DNA of 64,000 nt from Mycolicibacterium litorale (GTDB lineage Bacteria > Actinomycetota > Actinomycetes > Mycobacteriales > Mycobacteriaceae), in the NCBI GenBank assembly GCA_002007745.1, contig CP019882.1, forward strand, positions 3,224,001-3,288,000, written 5' to 3'. The translations under genes were made by a program, and so were the position numbers. This document shows positions 1 to 15,800 of the stretch, piece after piece. The first letter of the stretch is position 1; each line of letters starts with the position of its first letter. The notes below the pieces were generated by a model. That model worked only from the letters and a program-made list of their open reading frames with translations. It was not told the origin of the DNA and did no database searches.

Positions 1-1
1 C

Positions 2-910
2 GCCGCGTTCTGGCACGCCGTCACCGCCTCGTTCCTGACCGCGGCGACGTTCGTGGCGGCGGTCTGTGCTTGGTGGATGGTGCGGGCCAAGGCGACTCCG
101 GACGCCGCGACGCTGTACCGCCCCGGCGCCATCCTGGGCTCGCTGGTGGCGTTGGTCGCGTGCGTCGGGCTGTTCTTCACCGGCGACGTCCAGGGCAAGC
201 TGATGTTCCATCAGCAGCCGATGAAGATGGCGGCCGCGGAATCCTTGTGTCACACCGAAACCGACCCGAAGTTCTCGGTGCTGACCGTCGGGACGCACAA
301 CAACTGCGACAGCATCACCCGGGTGATCGAGGTGCCCTACGTCCTGCCGTTCCTGGCCGAGGGCAAGTTCAGCGGAGTGACGCTGCCGGGCGCCAAAGAC
401 CTTCAGGCGCAGTACGAACAGAAGTTCGGCCCCGAGTGGTACGTGCCCAACCTGTTCGTCACCTACTGGTCGTTCCGCGCCATGATCGGCCTGCTGGCGA
501 TTCCGTTGCTGTTCGCGCTGACCACGTTGTGGCTGACCCGCGGCGGCCGGGTGCCCGACAAGCGGTGGTTCTCCCGTTTCGCGGTGTGGACCATCCCCAC
601 CCCGTTCCTGGCGTCCATGGCCGGCTGGGTGTTCACCGAGATGGGCCGCCAGCCCTGGGTGGTCGCGCCCAACCCCGACGGCGACCAACTGGTGCGGCTC
701 ACGGTGCGCCAAGGCGTCTCCCTGCACGGCCCCGCCCTGGTGTGGGTGTCGCTGGTCTCGTTCACGCTGATTTACGCCGTGCTCGCGGTGATCTGGTTCT
801 ACCTGGTCCGGCGGTACGTGGTCGCGGGTCCGCAGGAGCACGACTCCGAACCGGCACCGCCAGCCCCGCCCGGCGACGACGAGGTCGCACCTCTGTCGTT
901 CGCGTACTGA
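2..910 (+). CDS. cydA: Cytochrome bd ubiquinol oxidase subunit I, C-terminal part
   Basis: This is the 3' part of the large subunit of the cytochrome bd terminal oxidase, which oxidises quinol and reduces O2 at the membrane. The frame is open from base 2, so the start lies outside the window; 302 residues are present. Several hydrophobic segments are visible, with a periplasmic-looking stretch between them that contains two cysteines, and a charged proline-rich tail. The identification rests mainly on position: cydB follows 22 bp downstream, then cydD and cydC, the complete set needed for bd oxidase. The N-terminal haem ligands cannot be inspected. Confidence 0.93.
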   Translation, partial: AAFWHAVTASFLTAATFVAAVCAWWMVRAKATPDAATLYRPGAILGSLVALVACVGLFFTGDVQGKLMFHQQPMKMAAAESLCHTETDPKFSVLTVGTHNNCDSITRVIEVPYVLPFLAEGKFSGVTLPGAKDLQAQYEQKFGPEWYVPNLFVTYWSFRAMIGLLAIPLLFALTTLWLTRGGRVPDKRWFSRFAVWTIPTPFLASMAGWVFTEMGRQPWVVAPNPDGDQLVRLTVRQGVSLHGPALVWVSLVSFTLIYAVLAVIWFYLVRRYVVAGPQEHDSEPAPPAPPGDDEVAPLSFAY

Positions 911-932
911 AAGCCATCCGAGGAGCGACATC

Positions 933-1988
933 ATGGGACTGCAACAGATCTGGTTCATCATCGTCGGGGTGCTCTTCCTGGGGTTCTTCATCCTGGAGGG
1001 TTTCGACTTCGGCGTCGGCATGCTCATGCACTGGCTGGGCCGCACCGGCAGCGGCGCCGCCTCCGACGGTGGGGAGTCCCACCGCCGTGCCGTGCTCAAC
1101 ACCATCGGGCCGGTCTGGGACGGCAACGAAGTGTGGCTGATCACCGCCGGCGGCGCGATGTTCGCCGCCTTCCCGCACTGGTATGCCACGGTGTTCTCGA
1201 CGCTGTACCTGCCGCTGTTGGTGATCCTGCTCGCGATGATCGCGCGCATCGTCGCGATCGAGTGGCGGGGCAAGATCGACGACCCGAAATGGCGGCGCTG
1301 GGCTGACATCGGGATCGCGGCCGGATCATGGCTGCCGGCCATCCTGTGGGGTGTCGCGTTCGCCATCCTGGTCAACGGACTGCCCGTCGGACCGGACAAG
1401 AACGTCGTCGGATTGTCGTTCACCGACGTGATCAACCCGTACACCCTGCTGGGAGGGCTGGCCACCTGCGCGCTGTTCCTGTTCCACGGCGCGGTGTTCC
1501 TCGCGCTGAAGACCGGCGGCGAGGTGCGCACCGATGCGGTCCGGGTGGCCCGCGTGCTGAGCATTCCCGCGACCATTCTGGTGGCCGCCTTCGGCTTGTG
1601 GACCCAGCTGGCCCACGGCAAGCCGTGGACCTGGGCGGTGCTGGCGCTGGCGGTGGTCGCTCAGCTGGCCGCGGTGGCCGCCGCCGGCGCAACCCGGGAA
1701 GGCTGGGCGTTCCTGTCGACCACGATCGTGGTGGCGGCGGTGGTGATCCTGCTGTTCGGGGCTTTGTATCCCAATCTGATCCCGTCGACGATCTCCCCGG
1801 CCTACGACCTGACCATCTACAACGGATCCTCCAGCCCGTATACGCTGAAGGTGATGACTTGGGCGGCAGCGATATTCACCCCGCTGGTACTGGTGTACCA
1901 GGCCTGGACGTACTGGGTGTTCCGTAAGCGGATCTTCGCCGAGTCGATCCCGCCGTCCATCGGTCTGCCGCGCAGGCGCGTGCCCTGA
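933..1988 (+). CDS. cydB: Cytochrome bd ubiquinol oxidase subunit II
   Basis: Small membrane subunit of cytochrome bd oxidase, partner of CydA; 351 aa, a normal length. The protein starts at ATG 933 after a GAGGAG-like ribosome site. It carries the family motif EGFDFGVGML near residue 25 and about eight or nine hydrophobic helices. The frame is intact. Its stop is followed by the cydD frame without a clear gap, so cydA-B-D-C is probably one transcript. In mycobacteria the bd oxidase is the alternative branch to the bcc-aa3 supercomplex and is used at low oxygen (family knowledge). Confidence 0.96.
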   Translation: MGLQQIWFIIVGVLFLGFFILEGFDFGVGMLMHWLGRTGSGAASDGGESHRRAVLNTIGPVWDGNEVWLITAGGAMFAAFPHWYATVFSTLYLPLLVILLAMIARIVAIEWRGKIDDPKWRRWADIGIAAGSWLPAILWGVAFAILVNGLPVGPDKNVVGLSFTDVINPYTLLGGLATCALFLFHGAVFLALKTGGEVRTDAVRVARVLSIPATILVAAFGLWTQLAHGKPWTWAVLALAVVAQLAAVAAAGATREGWAFLSTTIVVAAVVILLFGALYPNLIPSTISPAYDLTIYNGSSSPYTLKVMTWAAAIFTPLVLVYQAWTYWVFRKRIFAESIPPSIGLPRRRVP

Positions 1989-2050
1989 ACGGGGACGGCG
2001 CACGCCGGTCGGGTCCGCTGGACCCGCGTCTGTGGCGTGCGTCGGCGGCG

Positions 2051-3655
2051 GTGCGCCGCTACCTGGCCGCGACGGTGGCCTGCGGCACCTTGATCGCGGC
2101 ATGCGCCATCGCCGGCGCGGTCGTGCTCGGACACCTGGCCGCCGGTGTCATCACCGACCCGGCCGGCCGCAGCATCGCGCACTGGGGCGGCACACTGGGG
2201 ATCCTCGCCGCGTTGTGGGTGATCCGGGCGGTGACCCAGTGGCTGCAGGGCCGGTTGGGTCAGCGCGGCGCCAGCGCGGTGATCGCCGATCTCGGCGGGC
2301 AGGTGCTGCGCAGCGTGACGAGCCTGCCGCCCGCCGCCCAGGCCACCCGCCGCGACGACGCCGCGACCGTGGTCACCACCGGGCTCGACGGCCTGCGCCC
2401 CTACTTCACCAGTTACCTGCCGGCCCTGTTCCTGGCCGCGATCCTCACCCCGGCCACCGTGGTCGTCATCGCGTTCAACGACGTCCAGTCCGCGCTGATC
2501 GTCCTGATCGCGCTGCCGCTCATCCCGATCTTCATGGTGCTGATCGGGCTGGCCACGGCCGACCGCTCGGCAGCCGCGCTCGAGGCGATGACCACCCTGC
2601 AAGCCCGCCTGCTCGACCTGATCGCCGGAATCCCCACGTTGCGGGCCCTGGGCCGCGCGGACGGGCCGGCCGGCCGGATCACCACCCTCAGTGCAGCTCA
2701 TCGGCGGTCGGCGATGGCCACGTTGCGGATCGCGTTCCTCTCGGCACTGGTCCTCGAACTGATCGCCACCCTCGGAGTGGCGCTGGTCGCCGTCAGCATC
2801 GGGCTGCGACTGGTGTTCGGCGAGATGAGCCTGGCCGCCGGGCTGACCGCACTGCTGTTGGCGCCCGACGTGTTCTGGCCGCTGCGCCGGGTGGGTGTGG
2901 AGTTCCACGCCGCCCAGAACGGAAAGGCCGCCGCCGACAAGGCTTTCGCCCTGATCGAGGACCATCCCGAGCCGGCCGCCGGCACCCGCACCGTCACGGC
3001 CGCGGGGGCGACGATCGCACTCGAGAACCTGTCGGTCGCCGGCCGCGACGGGTTCTCACCCGCCGGATTGTCCGGGCAGATCCGGCCCGGACAGGTCACC
3101 GTCCTGGCCGGCCCCAACGGCGCCGGCAAGACCACGACACTGCTGGCGGTCGCCGGCCTGGTCACGCCCGCCGAAGGCCGCATCACCGTCGACGGCGTCG
3201 ACGTCGCGGACCTGAACCGGGCTGCCTGGTGGCGGCAGCTGGCCTGGCTGGCCCAGCGCCCGGTGATCATCCCCGGCACGGTCGCGGCGAACCTGGCCTT
3301 GTTCGGTGAGCTGCACGACCCCGAAACAGCGTGCCGTGCAGCCGGGTTCGACGAGGTGCTCGCCGGCCTGCCGAATGGTCTCGACACCGTCCTCGGCCGC
3401 GGCGGGGTTGGACTGTCCCTGGGACAGCGCCAGCGCCTCGGCTTGGCCCGCGTCCTCGGCTCGCCGGCACCGATCCTGCTGTTGGACGAACCCACCTCGC
3501 ACCTCGACGAAGCCACCGAGCGCACCGTGCTGCGGGCCATCGGCGAGCGGGCGGCGGCCGGAGCCACCGTCGTGGTCGTCGCGCACCGCGCCAGCCTGCT
3601 GGCCGCCGGGGATCACGTCATCCGGGTGGAGGCCGGTCAGCATGCCGTCGCCTGA
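2051..3655 (+). CDS. cydD: CydD, ABC transporter subunit for cytochrome bd assembly
   Basis: One half of the heterodimeric CydDC ABC exporter needed to assemble cytochrome bd. It is 534 aa: an N-terminal six-helix membrane domain (about residues 1-310), then an ATPase domain with Walker A GPNGAGKTTT, signature LSLGQRQRLGLARV and Walker B LLLDEPTSHLD. The GTG at 2051 is the first usual start in this frame. However, the frame is open from 1928, and the residues just before the GTG (LDPRLWRAS) look like CydD sequence, so a CTG start (1985 or 2018) is possible. The 3' end overlaps cydC by 14 bp. Confidence 0.93.
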   Translation: MRRYLAATVACGTLIAACAIAGAVVLGHLAAGVITDPAGRSIAHWGGTLGILAALWVIRAVTQWLQGRLGQRGASAVIADLGGQVLRSVTSLPPAAQATRRDDAATVVTTGLDGLRPYFTSYLPALFLAAILTPATVVVIAFNDVQSALIVLIALPLIPIFMVLIGLATADRSAAALEAMTTLQARLLDLIAGIPTLRALGRADGPAGRITTLSAAHRRSAMATLRIAFLSALVLELIATLGVALVAVSIGLRLVFGEMSLAAGLTALLLAPDVFWPLRRVGVEFHAAQNGKAAADKAFALIEDHPEPAAGTRTVTAAGATIALENLSVAGRDGFSPAGLSGQIRPGQVTVLAGPNGAGKTTTLLAVAGLVTPAEGRITVDGVDVADLNRAAWWRQLAWLAQRPVIIPGTVAANLALFGELHDPETACRAAGFDEVLAGLPNGLDTVLGRGGVGLSLGQRQRLGLARVLGSPAPILLLDEPTSHLDEATERTVLRAIGERAAAGATVVVVAHRASLLAAGDHVIRVEAGQHAVA

Positions 3656-5291
3656 CGGACTGCGCGCGGCGCTGTCCCTGCTGCAGCCCCGGCTCCCGCG
3701 GCTGCTGCTGGCGATCACGCTGGGTGCGCTGTCGCTGGGCAGCGCCCTGGCGCTGGCCGGTGTCGCTGCCTGGCTGATCACCCGGGCCTGGCAGATGCCG
3801 GCGATACTCGACCTGTCGGTGGCCGTCGTCGCCGTCCGCACCTTCGGCATCTCCCGCGGCGTACTCGGCTACTGCGAGCGGCTGGCGGCACACGACACCG
3901 CGCTGCGGGCCGCGGCCGGTGCCCGCAGCGAGATCTATCGCCGGCTAGCGCACGGCCCGGCCGATATCACCGCACGGCTGCACAGCGGCGACCTGATGAC
4001 CCGGGTCGGTGCCGATGTCGACGCCCTCGCCGACGTCGCGGTCCGGGCCCTTGTCCCGATCGGCGTCGCCGTCATCCTCGGTATCGCCGCAACCGCCGTC
4101 ATCGCCACGATCTCGCTCGCCGCGGCCGCCGTCCTCGCGGTATGCCTGATGATCGCCGGCGGCCTGGGACCGTGGCTCGCCGCCCGGGCCGCACGCGCGC
4201 AGGAAGCCGTTGCCCACCAACAACAGTCACAACGCGACATCGCTGCGCTCACCGCCCTGGAACATGCGGCCGAGCTCCGCATCGCCGGCCGGCTGCCCTC
4301 GGTCATCGGCGAAGCCGAGCAGCGGCAACGGGATTGGGGCCGCGCGATCGACCGGGCAGCAGCACCCGCGGCAGCGGCCGCCGCCGTCCCCACCCTGGCG
4401 GTCGGTGCCAGCGTCGTCGGCGCCGTGATCGTGGCCATCGGCATCGCCGCGCACACCGCACCGACGACCCTGGCGGTGTTGATGTTGTTGCCGCTCTCGG
4501 CTTTCGAAGCCACCGGTGCCCTGCCCGGCGCTGCCGTCGCACTGACCAGGGCGCGTATCGCCGGCGCGCGCCTGTTGGACCTGGTCCCCGCCGCGGCGAC
4601 CACACCGGCCGTCGTCATCACCCCGCCACCGGCCACCCCGGTGCTGCGCGCCGAGGCGGTGCGCGCCGGCTATCCCGGCGGCCCAGCAGGGCAGCCCGTC
4701 ACACTCACCCTGGAGCCCGGCGCCCGGCTGGCGGTGACCGGCCACAGCGGTGCCGGCAAGACCGCGCTGTTGATGACACTGGCCGGCCTGCTCGAACCCG
4801 TCGACGGCCAGGTGAGTATCGACGGATCGTCGACCGTCAGCCGGACCGAATCCGAGTTGCGCAGTGCGGTTTGCTATTTCGCCGAGGACGCCCACCTGTT
4901 CAGCACCACGATTCGCGACAACCTCCTGGTCGCCCGCGGCGACTGCTCCGACGACGAACTCACCCACACCCTGGCCGTCGTCGGTTTGGACCGGTGGCTG
5001 GCGAAACTCCCCGACGGATTGAGCACCGTCCTGACCGGCGGCACGGCCGCAGTGTCGGCCGGCCAACGCCGGCGGTTGCTGCTGGCCCGAGTGTTGTTGA
5101 GCCCGGCACCGATCGTCCTGCTCGACGAACCGACCGAAAACCTCGACGCCGAGGACGGGCACCGCCTTCTCGCGGCCCTGCTCGACGGGCGGCACGGACT
5201 GCTGTCCCCGGCTCGCACGGTGGTCGTCGCCACGCACCAACTCGGTGACGACATCGGCTGTCGGCGACTATCGGTCGACGGCGCCGGGTAA
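3642..5291 (+). CDS. cydC: CydC, ABC transporter subunit for cytochrome bd assembly
   Basis: Second half of the CydDC exporter, 549 aa from ATG 3642, which overlaps the end of cydD. The frame is open upstream into cydD, but that part reads as arginine/proline-rich out-of-frame translation, so ATG 3642 is chosen. An N-terminal membrane domain (to about residue 310) is followed by an ATPase domain with Walker A GHSGAGKTALL, signature VSAGQRRRLLLARV and Walker B VLLDEPTENLD. The residue after the Walker B Asp-Glu pair and the H-loop region (VVVATHQL) are intact, so this half should bind ATP. Confidence 0.94.
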   Translation: MPSPDGLRAALSLLQPRLPRLLLAITLGALSLGSALALAGVAAWLITRAWQMPAILDLSVAVVAVRTFGISRGVLGYCERLAAHDTALRAAAGARSEIYRRLAHGPADITARLHSGDLMTRVGADVDALADVAVRALVPIGVAVILGIAATAVIATISLAAAAVLAVCLMIAGGLGPWLAARAARAQEAVAHQQQSQRDIAALTALEHAAELRIAGRLPSVIGEAEQRQRDWGRAIDRAAAPAAAAAAVPTLAVGASVVGAVIVAIGIAAHTAPTTLAVLMLLPLSAFEATGALPGAAVALTRARIAGARLLDLVPAAATTPAVVITPPPATPVLRAEAVRAGYPGGPAGQPVTLTLEPGARLAVTGHSGAGKTALLMTLAGLLEPVDGQVSIDGSSTVSRTESELRSAVCYFAEDAHLFSTTIRDNLLVARGDCSDDELTHTLAVVGLDRWLAKLPDGLSTVLTGGTAAVSAGQRRRLLLARVLLSPAPIVLLDEPTENLDAEDGHRLLAALLDGRHGLLSPARTVVVATHQLGDDIGCRRLSVDGAG

Positions 5292-5301
5292 CGTGCAACC
5301 C

Positions 5302-5829
5302 ATGACTGAGCCCCCGGAGCAGGCACCTCAGCAGCCCACCCCTCCCCCTCCCCCGCCGTATCCCTACCCGTACCCGACGGGTGCCTATCCCGGCGGGTAT
5401 CCACCGCCGCCGCCGCAGCCCTACGCGGGCTACACACCACCGCCGAGCGGGCCGCGCAACGGGCTGGGCATCGCCGCCCTGGTGATCGCGATCGTCGCGC
5501 TGCTGTCGTCGTTCTCGGTGGCCGGCGGCATCATCTTGGGCATCGTCGCCGTGGTGATCGGTTTCGCCGGGCGCAGCCGGGTCAAGCGCGGTGAAGCCAA
5601 CAACGGCGGCGTCGCACTGGCCGGCGTGGTGCTGGGCTTTTTGGCCATCATCGTCGGGCTGGCCTTCATCGCCGTCTGGGTCGGGGTGTTCAAAGAGGTC
5701 GGCGCGGGCGACTACATCGACTGCCTGCAGAACGCCGGACAGAATCAGTCCGAGATCCAGAAGTGTGCCGACGAATTCAAGCAGTCGGTCGAGAACAAGT
5801 TCAGCGTCACCCTGACGCCGACACCGTAG
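5302..5829 (+). CDS. DUF4190-type membrane protein with proline-rich N terminus
   Basis: Protein of 175 aa starting at ATG 5302, ten bases after cydC. Residues 1-50 are proline/tyrosine-rich low complexity. Two hydrophobic helices follow (about 55-80 and 98-125), connected by a short basic loop (GRSRVKRGE), in the arrangement of DUF4190 domains. The C-terminal 45 residues are outside or cytosolic and hold two cysteines. The function is unknown. The gene may be co-transcribed with cydABDC. Its 3' end overlaps the convergent DUF2156 gene by 23 bp, with no terminator between them. Confidence 0.8.
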   Translation: MTEPPEQAPQQPTPPPPPPYPYPYPTGAYPGGYPPPPPQPYAGYTPPPSGPRNGLGIAALVIAIVALLSSFSVAGGIILGIVAVVIGFAGRSRVKRGEANNGGVALAGVVLGFLAIIVGLAFIAVWVGVFKEVGAGDYIDCLQNAGQNQSEIQKCADEFKQSVENKFSVTLTPTP

Positions 5830-7225
5830 GCAGCTGTCGCCGTCGCGGGGCGAACTCCAGCGACAGCAGGACCACCAGCACCGGCAACACCTGCGCCAGC
5901 GGTAGCAGCACGTAGCGGCGGTCGCCGAGGGCGTGGAACTTGCGCAGGTAGCGGTACAGCGATTCGAGCGCGATCAGCGAATCGCCCAGGTGGATCGCCG
6001 CGTAGAAGAAACTGCTCAGCGGTCCACGCTCGGAGTCGTTGAAGATCTCCGGGAACGCCGCGAACGCCAGCGAGAGTCGCTGCGCACCAGCCTTTTTCGC
6101 AGCACTGATCATGTCGACGGAGAGTCGTTCGTCGATACCGTTCGGGGCGCCGGGGCGCCGCCACGGCACATCGAGGCTGTAATCGCTGCCCCGGCCGGCG
6201 ACCACGTACCGGTGGAAACCCTGCACCGTGCCGGCCCTGTCGCGCGCGATGATCAGCAGGACGCCGGGATAGTGACCGGTCAACGTGGCGTCGAGGATCA
6301 TCGAGAAGCCGCGTTCGGTGCGCGCGCCCTTCGCCGAGGACAACAGCACGTCGGTCAACTCGGCGAGCCGCCCCTCGTCGAGGTCCTGTTCGGCGACGAT
6401 CTCGGTGGTGATACCGAAGTTGTGGGTCCGCTGCACCGCCTGGCGCAGATTCCGGAACCGTCGGCCCACCATGTCGAAGGTTTGCACATCGATCACCACG
6501 TCGCGCCCGATCGGCACCGGGCGCAGCCGCTGGCCGATCAGCTCCGGATTGCGCCACAACCCCAGCCGGAATTGGCTGCACCCCAGAACCAGCACCCGCC
6601 AGCCGCGGGAATGGCACATGGCGACGAAATCACCGACCAGTTCTTCGTACCGGCGTTCGTCGCCGATCGGATCCCCACTGACCACTGCATATCCCAGTCG
6701 GGTGCGGTAGGCGATCGCCGCGGTGCCGTCGGCCGAGTAGAAGTAGCTCTTGAGCATCTGCATGGCGAACGGCGCCACCGGATCCCCTTCGGTGGCATTG
6801 ACCAACGCCCACACCCGCGGCAGCTGATCGGGCTGCGGGCGCGCCGTCGTCGGCCACATCAGCGCCAAACCGGACGACGCGATCAGGAAGTTGCCCGGCA
6901 CGTCGAAGGCCAGGATGTGCGCGGCAAAACCGGCCAGCAGGGCACCGGCGGCGGCGATCGCGTGGGCGGCGGTCACCGGCCGGCCCAGGAAGATGCCCCG
7001 GGAGATCAACGCCACCGCCGCCAGGATGGTCAGCGACCAGGCCAGCCTGCCGTCGGCGTCCCAGTTCGCGTGGCGGTAGGAGCGGACGACCAGCACGGTG
7101 AGCCAGCTGGCGGCGATCAACAGCGCAAGCGCGCCCACCCAGCGGGCGGCCAGGGTGTCGACGTGCACGACCACCCGTTCTCGGGCGCGTCGGCGGTGCT
7201 CGACCTTGACCGGCGGTTCGGCCAT
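5807..7225 (-). CDS. Membrane protein with DUF2156 (MprF/LysX-type acyltransferase fold)
   Basis: Protein of 472 aa. The N-terminal 140 residues contain about five hydrophobic helices. The rest is a soluble DUF2156 domain, the GNAT-like fold found at the C terminus of phosphatidylglycerol lysyltransferases. Visible landmarks are the region around LVGDFVAMCHSRGW, the GARTERGFSM segment and the ISAAKKAGAQRLSL segment. No lysyl-tRNA synthetase domain is present, so it is not LysX. Position next to cydC and tesB matches M. tuberculosis Rv1619 (from memory). The substrate is unknown. ATG 7225 lies 21 bases downstream of the tesB stop, so the two may be co-transcribed. Confidence 0.82.
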   Translation of the reverse strand: MAEPPVKVEHRRRARERVVVHVDTLAARWVGALALLIAASWLTVLVVRSYRHANWDADGRLAWSLTILAAVALISRGIFLGRPVTAAHAIAAAGALLAGFAAHILAFDVPGNFLIASSGLALMWPTTARPQPDQLPRVWALVNATEGDPVAPFAMQMLKSYFYSADGTAAIAYRTRLGYAVVSGDPIGDERRYEELVGDFVAMCHSRGWRVLVLGCSQFRLGLWRNPELIGQRLRPVPIGRDVVIDVQTFDMVGRRFRNLRQAVQRTHNFGITTEIVAEQDLDEGRLAELTDVLLSSAKGARTERGFSMILDATLTGHYPGVLLIIARDRAGTVQGFHRYVVAGRGSDYSLDVPWRRPGAPNGIDERLSVDMISAAKKAGAQRLSLAFAAFPEIFNDSERGPLSSFFYAAIHLGDSLIALESLYRYLRKFHALGDRRYVLLPLAQVLPVLVVLLSLEFAPRRRQLPTVSASG

Positions 7226-7246
7226 CAGGTCAGACTACGCCCGTGA

Positions 7247-8113
7247 TCAGCCATTACCCGGGAAGTGCTTGACGATGCCTTCCTGCACGACGGTGGCCAC
7301 CACCTGCCCGGCGGGGTCGAAGAAGTGGCCGCTGCCCAGTCCGCGGGACTCCGCGGCCACCGGCGAGCTGGTGGAGTACAGCACCCAGTCGGAGAAGTCG
7401 ACCTGCCGGTGGAACCACACCGAATGGTTGACGGTCACCGCGAAGATCCGGTCCCAACCCCACGACAGGCCGTGGGTGGTGATGATCGAATCCAGCACCG
7501 TGGTGTCCGAGGAGTAGACCATCGCCGCGGTGTGCAACGTCGGGTCGGCCGGCATCGCACCGTCGGCCTTGAGCCACACCCGGTTGTGGGCCAGGCTGCC
7601 GCCCCGGTCGCGCATCACCCACGCCGGGTCGTTGGTGTAGCGCCACTCGATCGGACGCAACGCGTTGACGAATCCGGGCACCACCTCCTCGTACCCGGCG
7701 AGCAACTCGTCAATCGTCGGCAGCCCCTCGGGGCCGGGCAGGTCGGGCATGTCGATGTTGTGCTCGAGCCCGCGGCCGCCGGACAGGTAGGAGACCAGCG
7801 CGGTGGCCAGCAGTCTGCCGCCCTGCATCGCGTCCACCCGGCGGTTGGCGAAGCGACGCTCGTCGCGCAGCCGCACCACGTGGAACTCGATGTCGGCCGC
7901 GGGATCGCCGCCGGCGATGAAATGCACCGCCAGTGCGCTGGGCGGCAGGTCGTGCACCAGGGTCCGGCTGGCGGCCACGAAGGCCTGCGCCATCAGCTGC
8001 CCGCCGAAGGTCCGCACCGGGTTCTTGCGGGGGTGGGCGCCGGCGAACACGTCGTCACCGATCGGGGAAAGGTCGAGGATGGCCAGTAGATCGTCGAGGT
8101 CCGCCTTGGCCAA
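7247..8113 (-). CDS. tesB: Acyl-CoA thioesterase II
   Basis: Hydrolyses acyl-CoA to free fatty acid and CoA; 288 aa, the usual length for TesB. It has the double hot-dog architecture: the first half with GGQLMAQAF and LHVHF-like HFIAGGDP, the second half with the LSWGWDRIFAVTVNHSVWFH stretch that carries the conserved Asp/His region. The start is a TTG at 8113; no ATG or GTG fits better upstream. It lies 19 bases after pyk on the same strand, the order also found in M. tuberculosis. Confidence 0.93.
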   Translation of the reverse strand: MAKADLDDLLAILDLSPIGDDVFAGAHPRKNPVRTFGGQLMAQAFVAASRTLVHDLPPSALAVHFIAGGDPAADIEFHVVRLRDERRFANRRVDAMQGGRLLATALVSYLSGGRGLEHNIDMPDLPGPEGLPTIDELLAGYEEVVPGFVNALRPIEWRYTNDPAWVMRDRGGSLAHNRVWLKADGAMPADPTLHTAAMVYSSDTTVLDSIITTHGLSWGWDRIFAVTVNHSVWFHRQVDFSDWVLYSTSSPVAAESRGLGSGHFFDPAGQVVATVVQEGIVKHFPGNG

Positions 8114-8132
8114 CAGTCTCGCCCCTCAATGG

Positions 8133-9551
8133 TTAGTGGTCGTCCTCCCCGATCCGGTGCACGTGAATCAGGTTGGTCGAGCCTACTGTGCCGGGCGGAG
8201 CACCCGCGACGATGACCACCAGGTCGCCCCGTTTGTAGCGGCCCAGCTCCAGCAGCGAGTGGTCCACCTGACGGATCATGTCGTCGGTCTGCTTCATGTG
8301 CGGGACGATGAACGTCTCGGTACCCCAGGTCAGGGCCAACTGGCTGCGGACCTCGGGCAGCGCGGTGAACGCCAGCAGCGGCAGCGGGGTGTGCAACCGC
8401 GCCAGCCGCTTCACGGTGTCCCCGGACTGGGTGAATGCCACCAGGGCTTTGGCGTCGAGCCGCTCGCCGATGTCGCGGGCGGCATAGGAGATGACCCCGC
8501 GCTTGGTGCGCGGAACGTGGGTCAGCGGCGGCGCCGCCGTGGAGTTCTCCTCCACCGCGGAGATGATCCGCGCCATCGTGCGGACCGCCTCCAGCGGATA
8601 CTTGCCGACCGAGGTCTCCCCCGACAGCATCACCGCGTCGGCGCCGTCCAGGACGGCGTTGGCGACGTCGGACGCCTCGGCCCGGGTGGGACGGGAGTTC
8701 TCGATCATCGACTCGAGCATCTGGGTGGCCACGATCACCGGTTTGGCGTTCTCCCTGGCCATCTGGATGGCGCGCTTCTGGACCAGTGGAACCTCTTCGA
8801 GGGGGAGTTCCACGCCCAGGTCGCCGCGGGCCACCATCACGGCGTCGAACGCCAGCACGATGGCTTCCAGGTTGTCGATGGCTTCGGGCTTCTCCAGCTT
8901 GGCGATCACCGGGACCCGCCGGCCGACCCGGTCCATCACCTCGTGCACCAACTCGACGTCGGCCGGCGACCGGACGAACGATAGCGCCACCAGGTCGACG
9001 CCCAAGCGCAGTGCGAACTCCAGGTCCTCGATGTCCTTCTCCGACAGCGCCGGCACCGAGACGTTCATGCCCGGCATCGACAAGCCCTTGTTGTTGCTGA
9101 CCGGGCCACCCTCGGTGACGGTGCAGACCACGTCGTCACCGTCGATGTGCTCGACGATCAGGGCGACCTTGCCGTCGTCGATGAGCAGCCGGTCGCCGGG
9201 CTGGGCATCCTTGGCCAACTGCTTGTAGGTGGTCGACACCCGGTCATGGGTGCCTTCGCAGTCCTCGACGGTGATCCGCACCGTCTCGCCGTTCGCCCAG
9301 TAGGTCGGTCCGTCCTTGAAGCGTCCCAGCCGGATCTTCGGGCCCTGCAGGTCGGCGAGGATCCCGACGGCGCGCCCGGTCGAATCGGAAGCTTTGCGTA
9401 CCCGTTTGTAGGCGGTCTCGTGGTCGGCGTAGTCGCCGTGGCTGAAATTCAGCCGGGCGACGTCCATGCCGGCGTCGACCAAGGCCTTCACCGAATCGTC
9501 GCTGCTGATGGCCGGTCCGAGGGTACAGACGATCTTGCCGCGTCTAGTCAC
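8133..9551 (-). CDS. pyk: Pyruvate kinase
   Basis: Catalyses phosphoenolpyruvate plus ADP to pyruvate plus ATP, the last step of glycolysis. The protein is 472 aa from GTG 9551. The N terminus RRGKIVCTLGPA, the active-site signature VPVIAKLEKPEAI (catalytic Lys) and the MVARGDLGVELPLE metal/substrate segment are all present. The C-terminal allosteric domain is complete. The frame is intact. The neighbours are tesB downstream and gltD upstream; the 68-bp gap to gltD means it may have its own promoter. Confidence 0.97.
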   Translation of the reverse strand: MTRRGKIVCTLGPAISSDDSVKALVDAGMDVARLNFSHGDYADHETAYKRVRKASDSTGRAVGILADLQGPKIRLGRFKDGPTYWANGETVRITVEDCEGTHDRVSTTYKQLAKDAQPGDRLLIDDGKVALIVEHIDGDDVVCTVTEGGPVSNNKGLSMPGMNVSVPALSEKDIEDLEFALRLGVDLVALSFVRSPADVELVHEVMDRVGRRVPVIAKLEKPEAIDNLEAIVLAFDAVMVARGDLGVELPLEEVPLVQKRAIQMARENAKPVIVATQMLESMIENSRPTRAEASDVANAVLDGADAVMLSGETSVGKYPLEAVRTMARIISAVEENSTAAPPLTHVPRTKRGVISYAARDIGERLDAKALVAFTQSGDTVKRLARLHTPLPLLAFTALPEVRSQLALTWGTETFIVPHMKQTDDMIRQVDHSLLELGRYKRGDLVVIVAGAPPGTVGSTNLIHVHRIGEDDH

Positions 9552-9619
9552 GACGCCTCAGCATAGTCCCGGTTCATGGGCATCTCGACCGATACAGAAG
9601 GGCATGGCTCGCTATTCAC

Positions 9620-15674
<6,055 letters not shown>

Positions 15675-15800
15675 TCCACGCTCCTCCGCGATCGGTCATG
15701 CGGCGGGAGATTGTCGGCCTTGCCGCAGTCTGACGTGTGATGTCCGGGACTGCGCCGGCCCGATGAATGGGTGCGAACCCTCGAGTCGCTCCGAGTGCCG

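Noticed and set aside
3306..3641. N-terminal extension of CydC inside cydD
   Set aside because: It is cydD read in another frame; the membrane domain of CydC begins right after ATG 3642.
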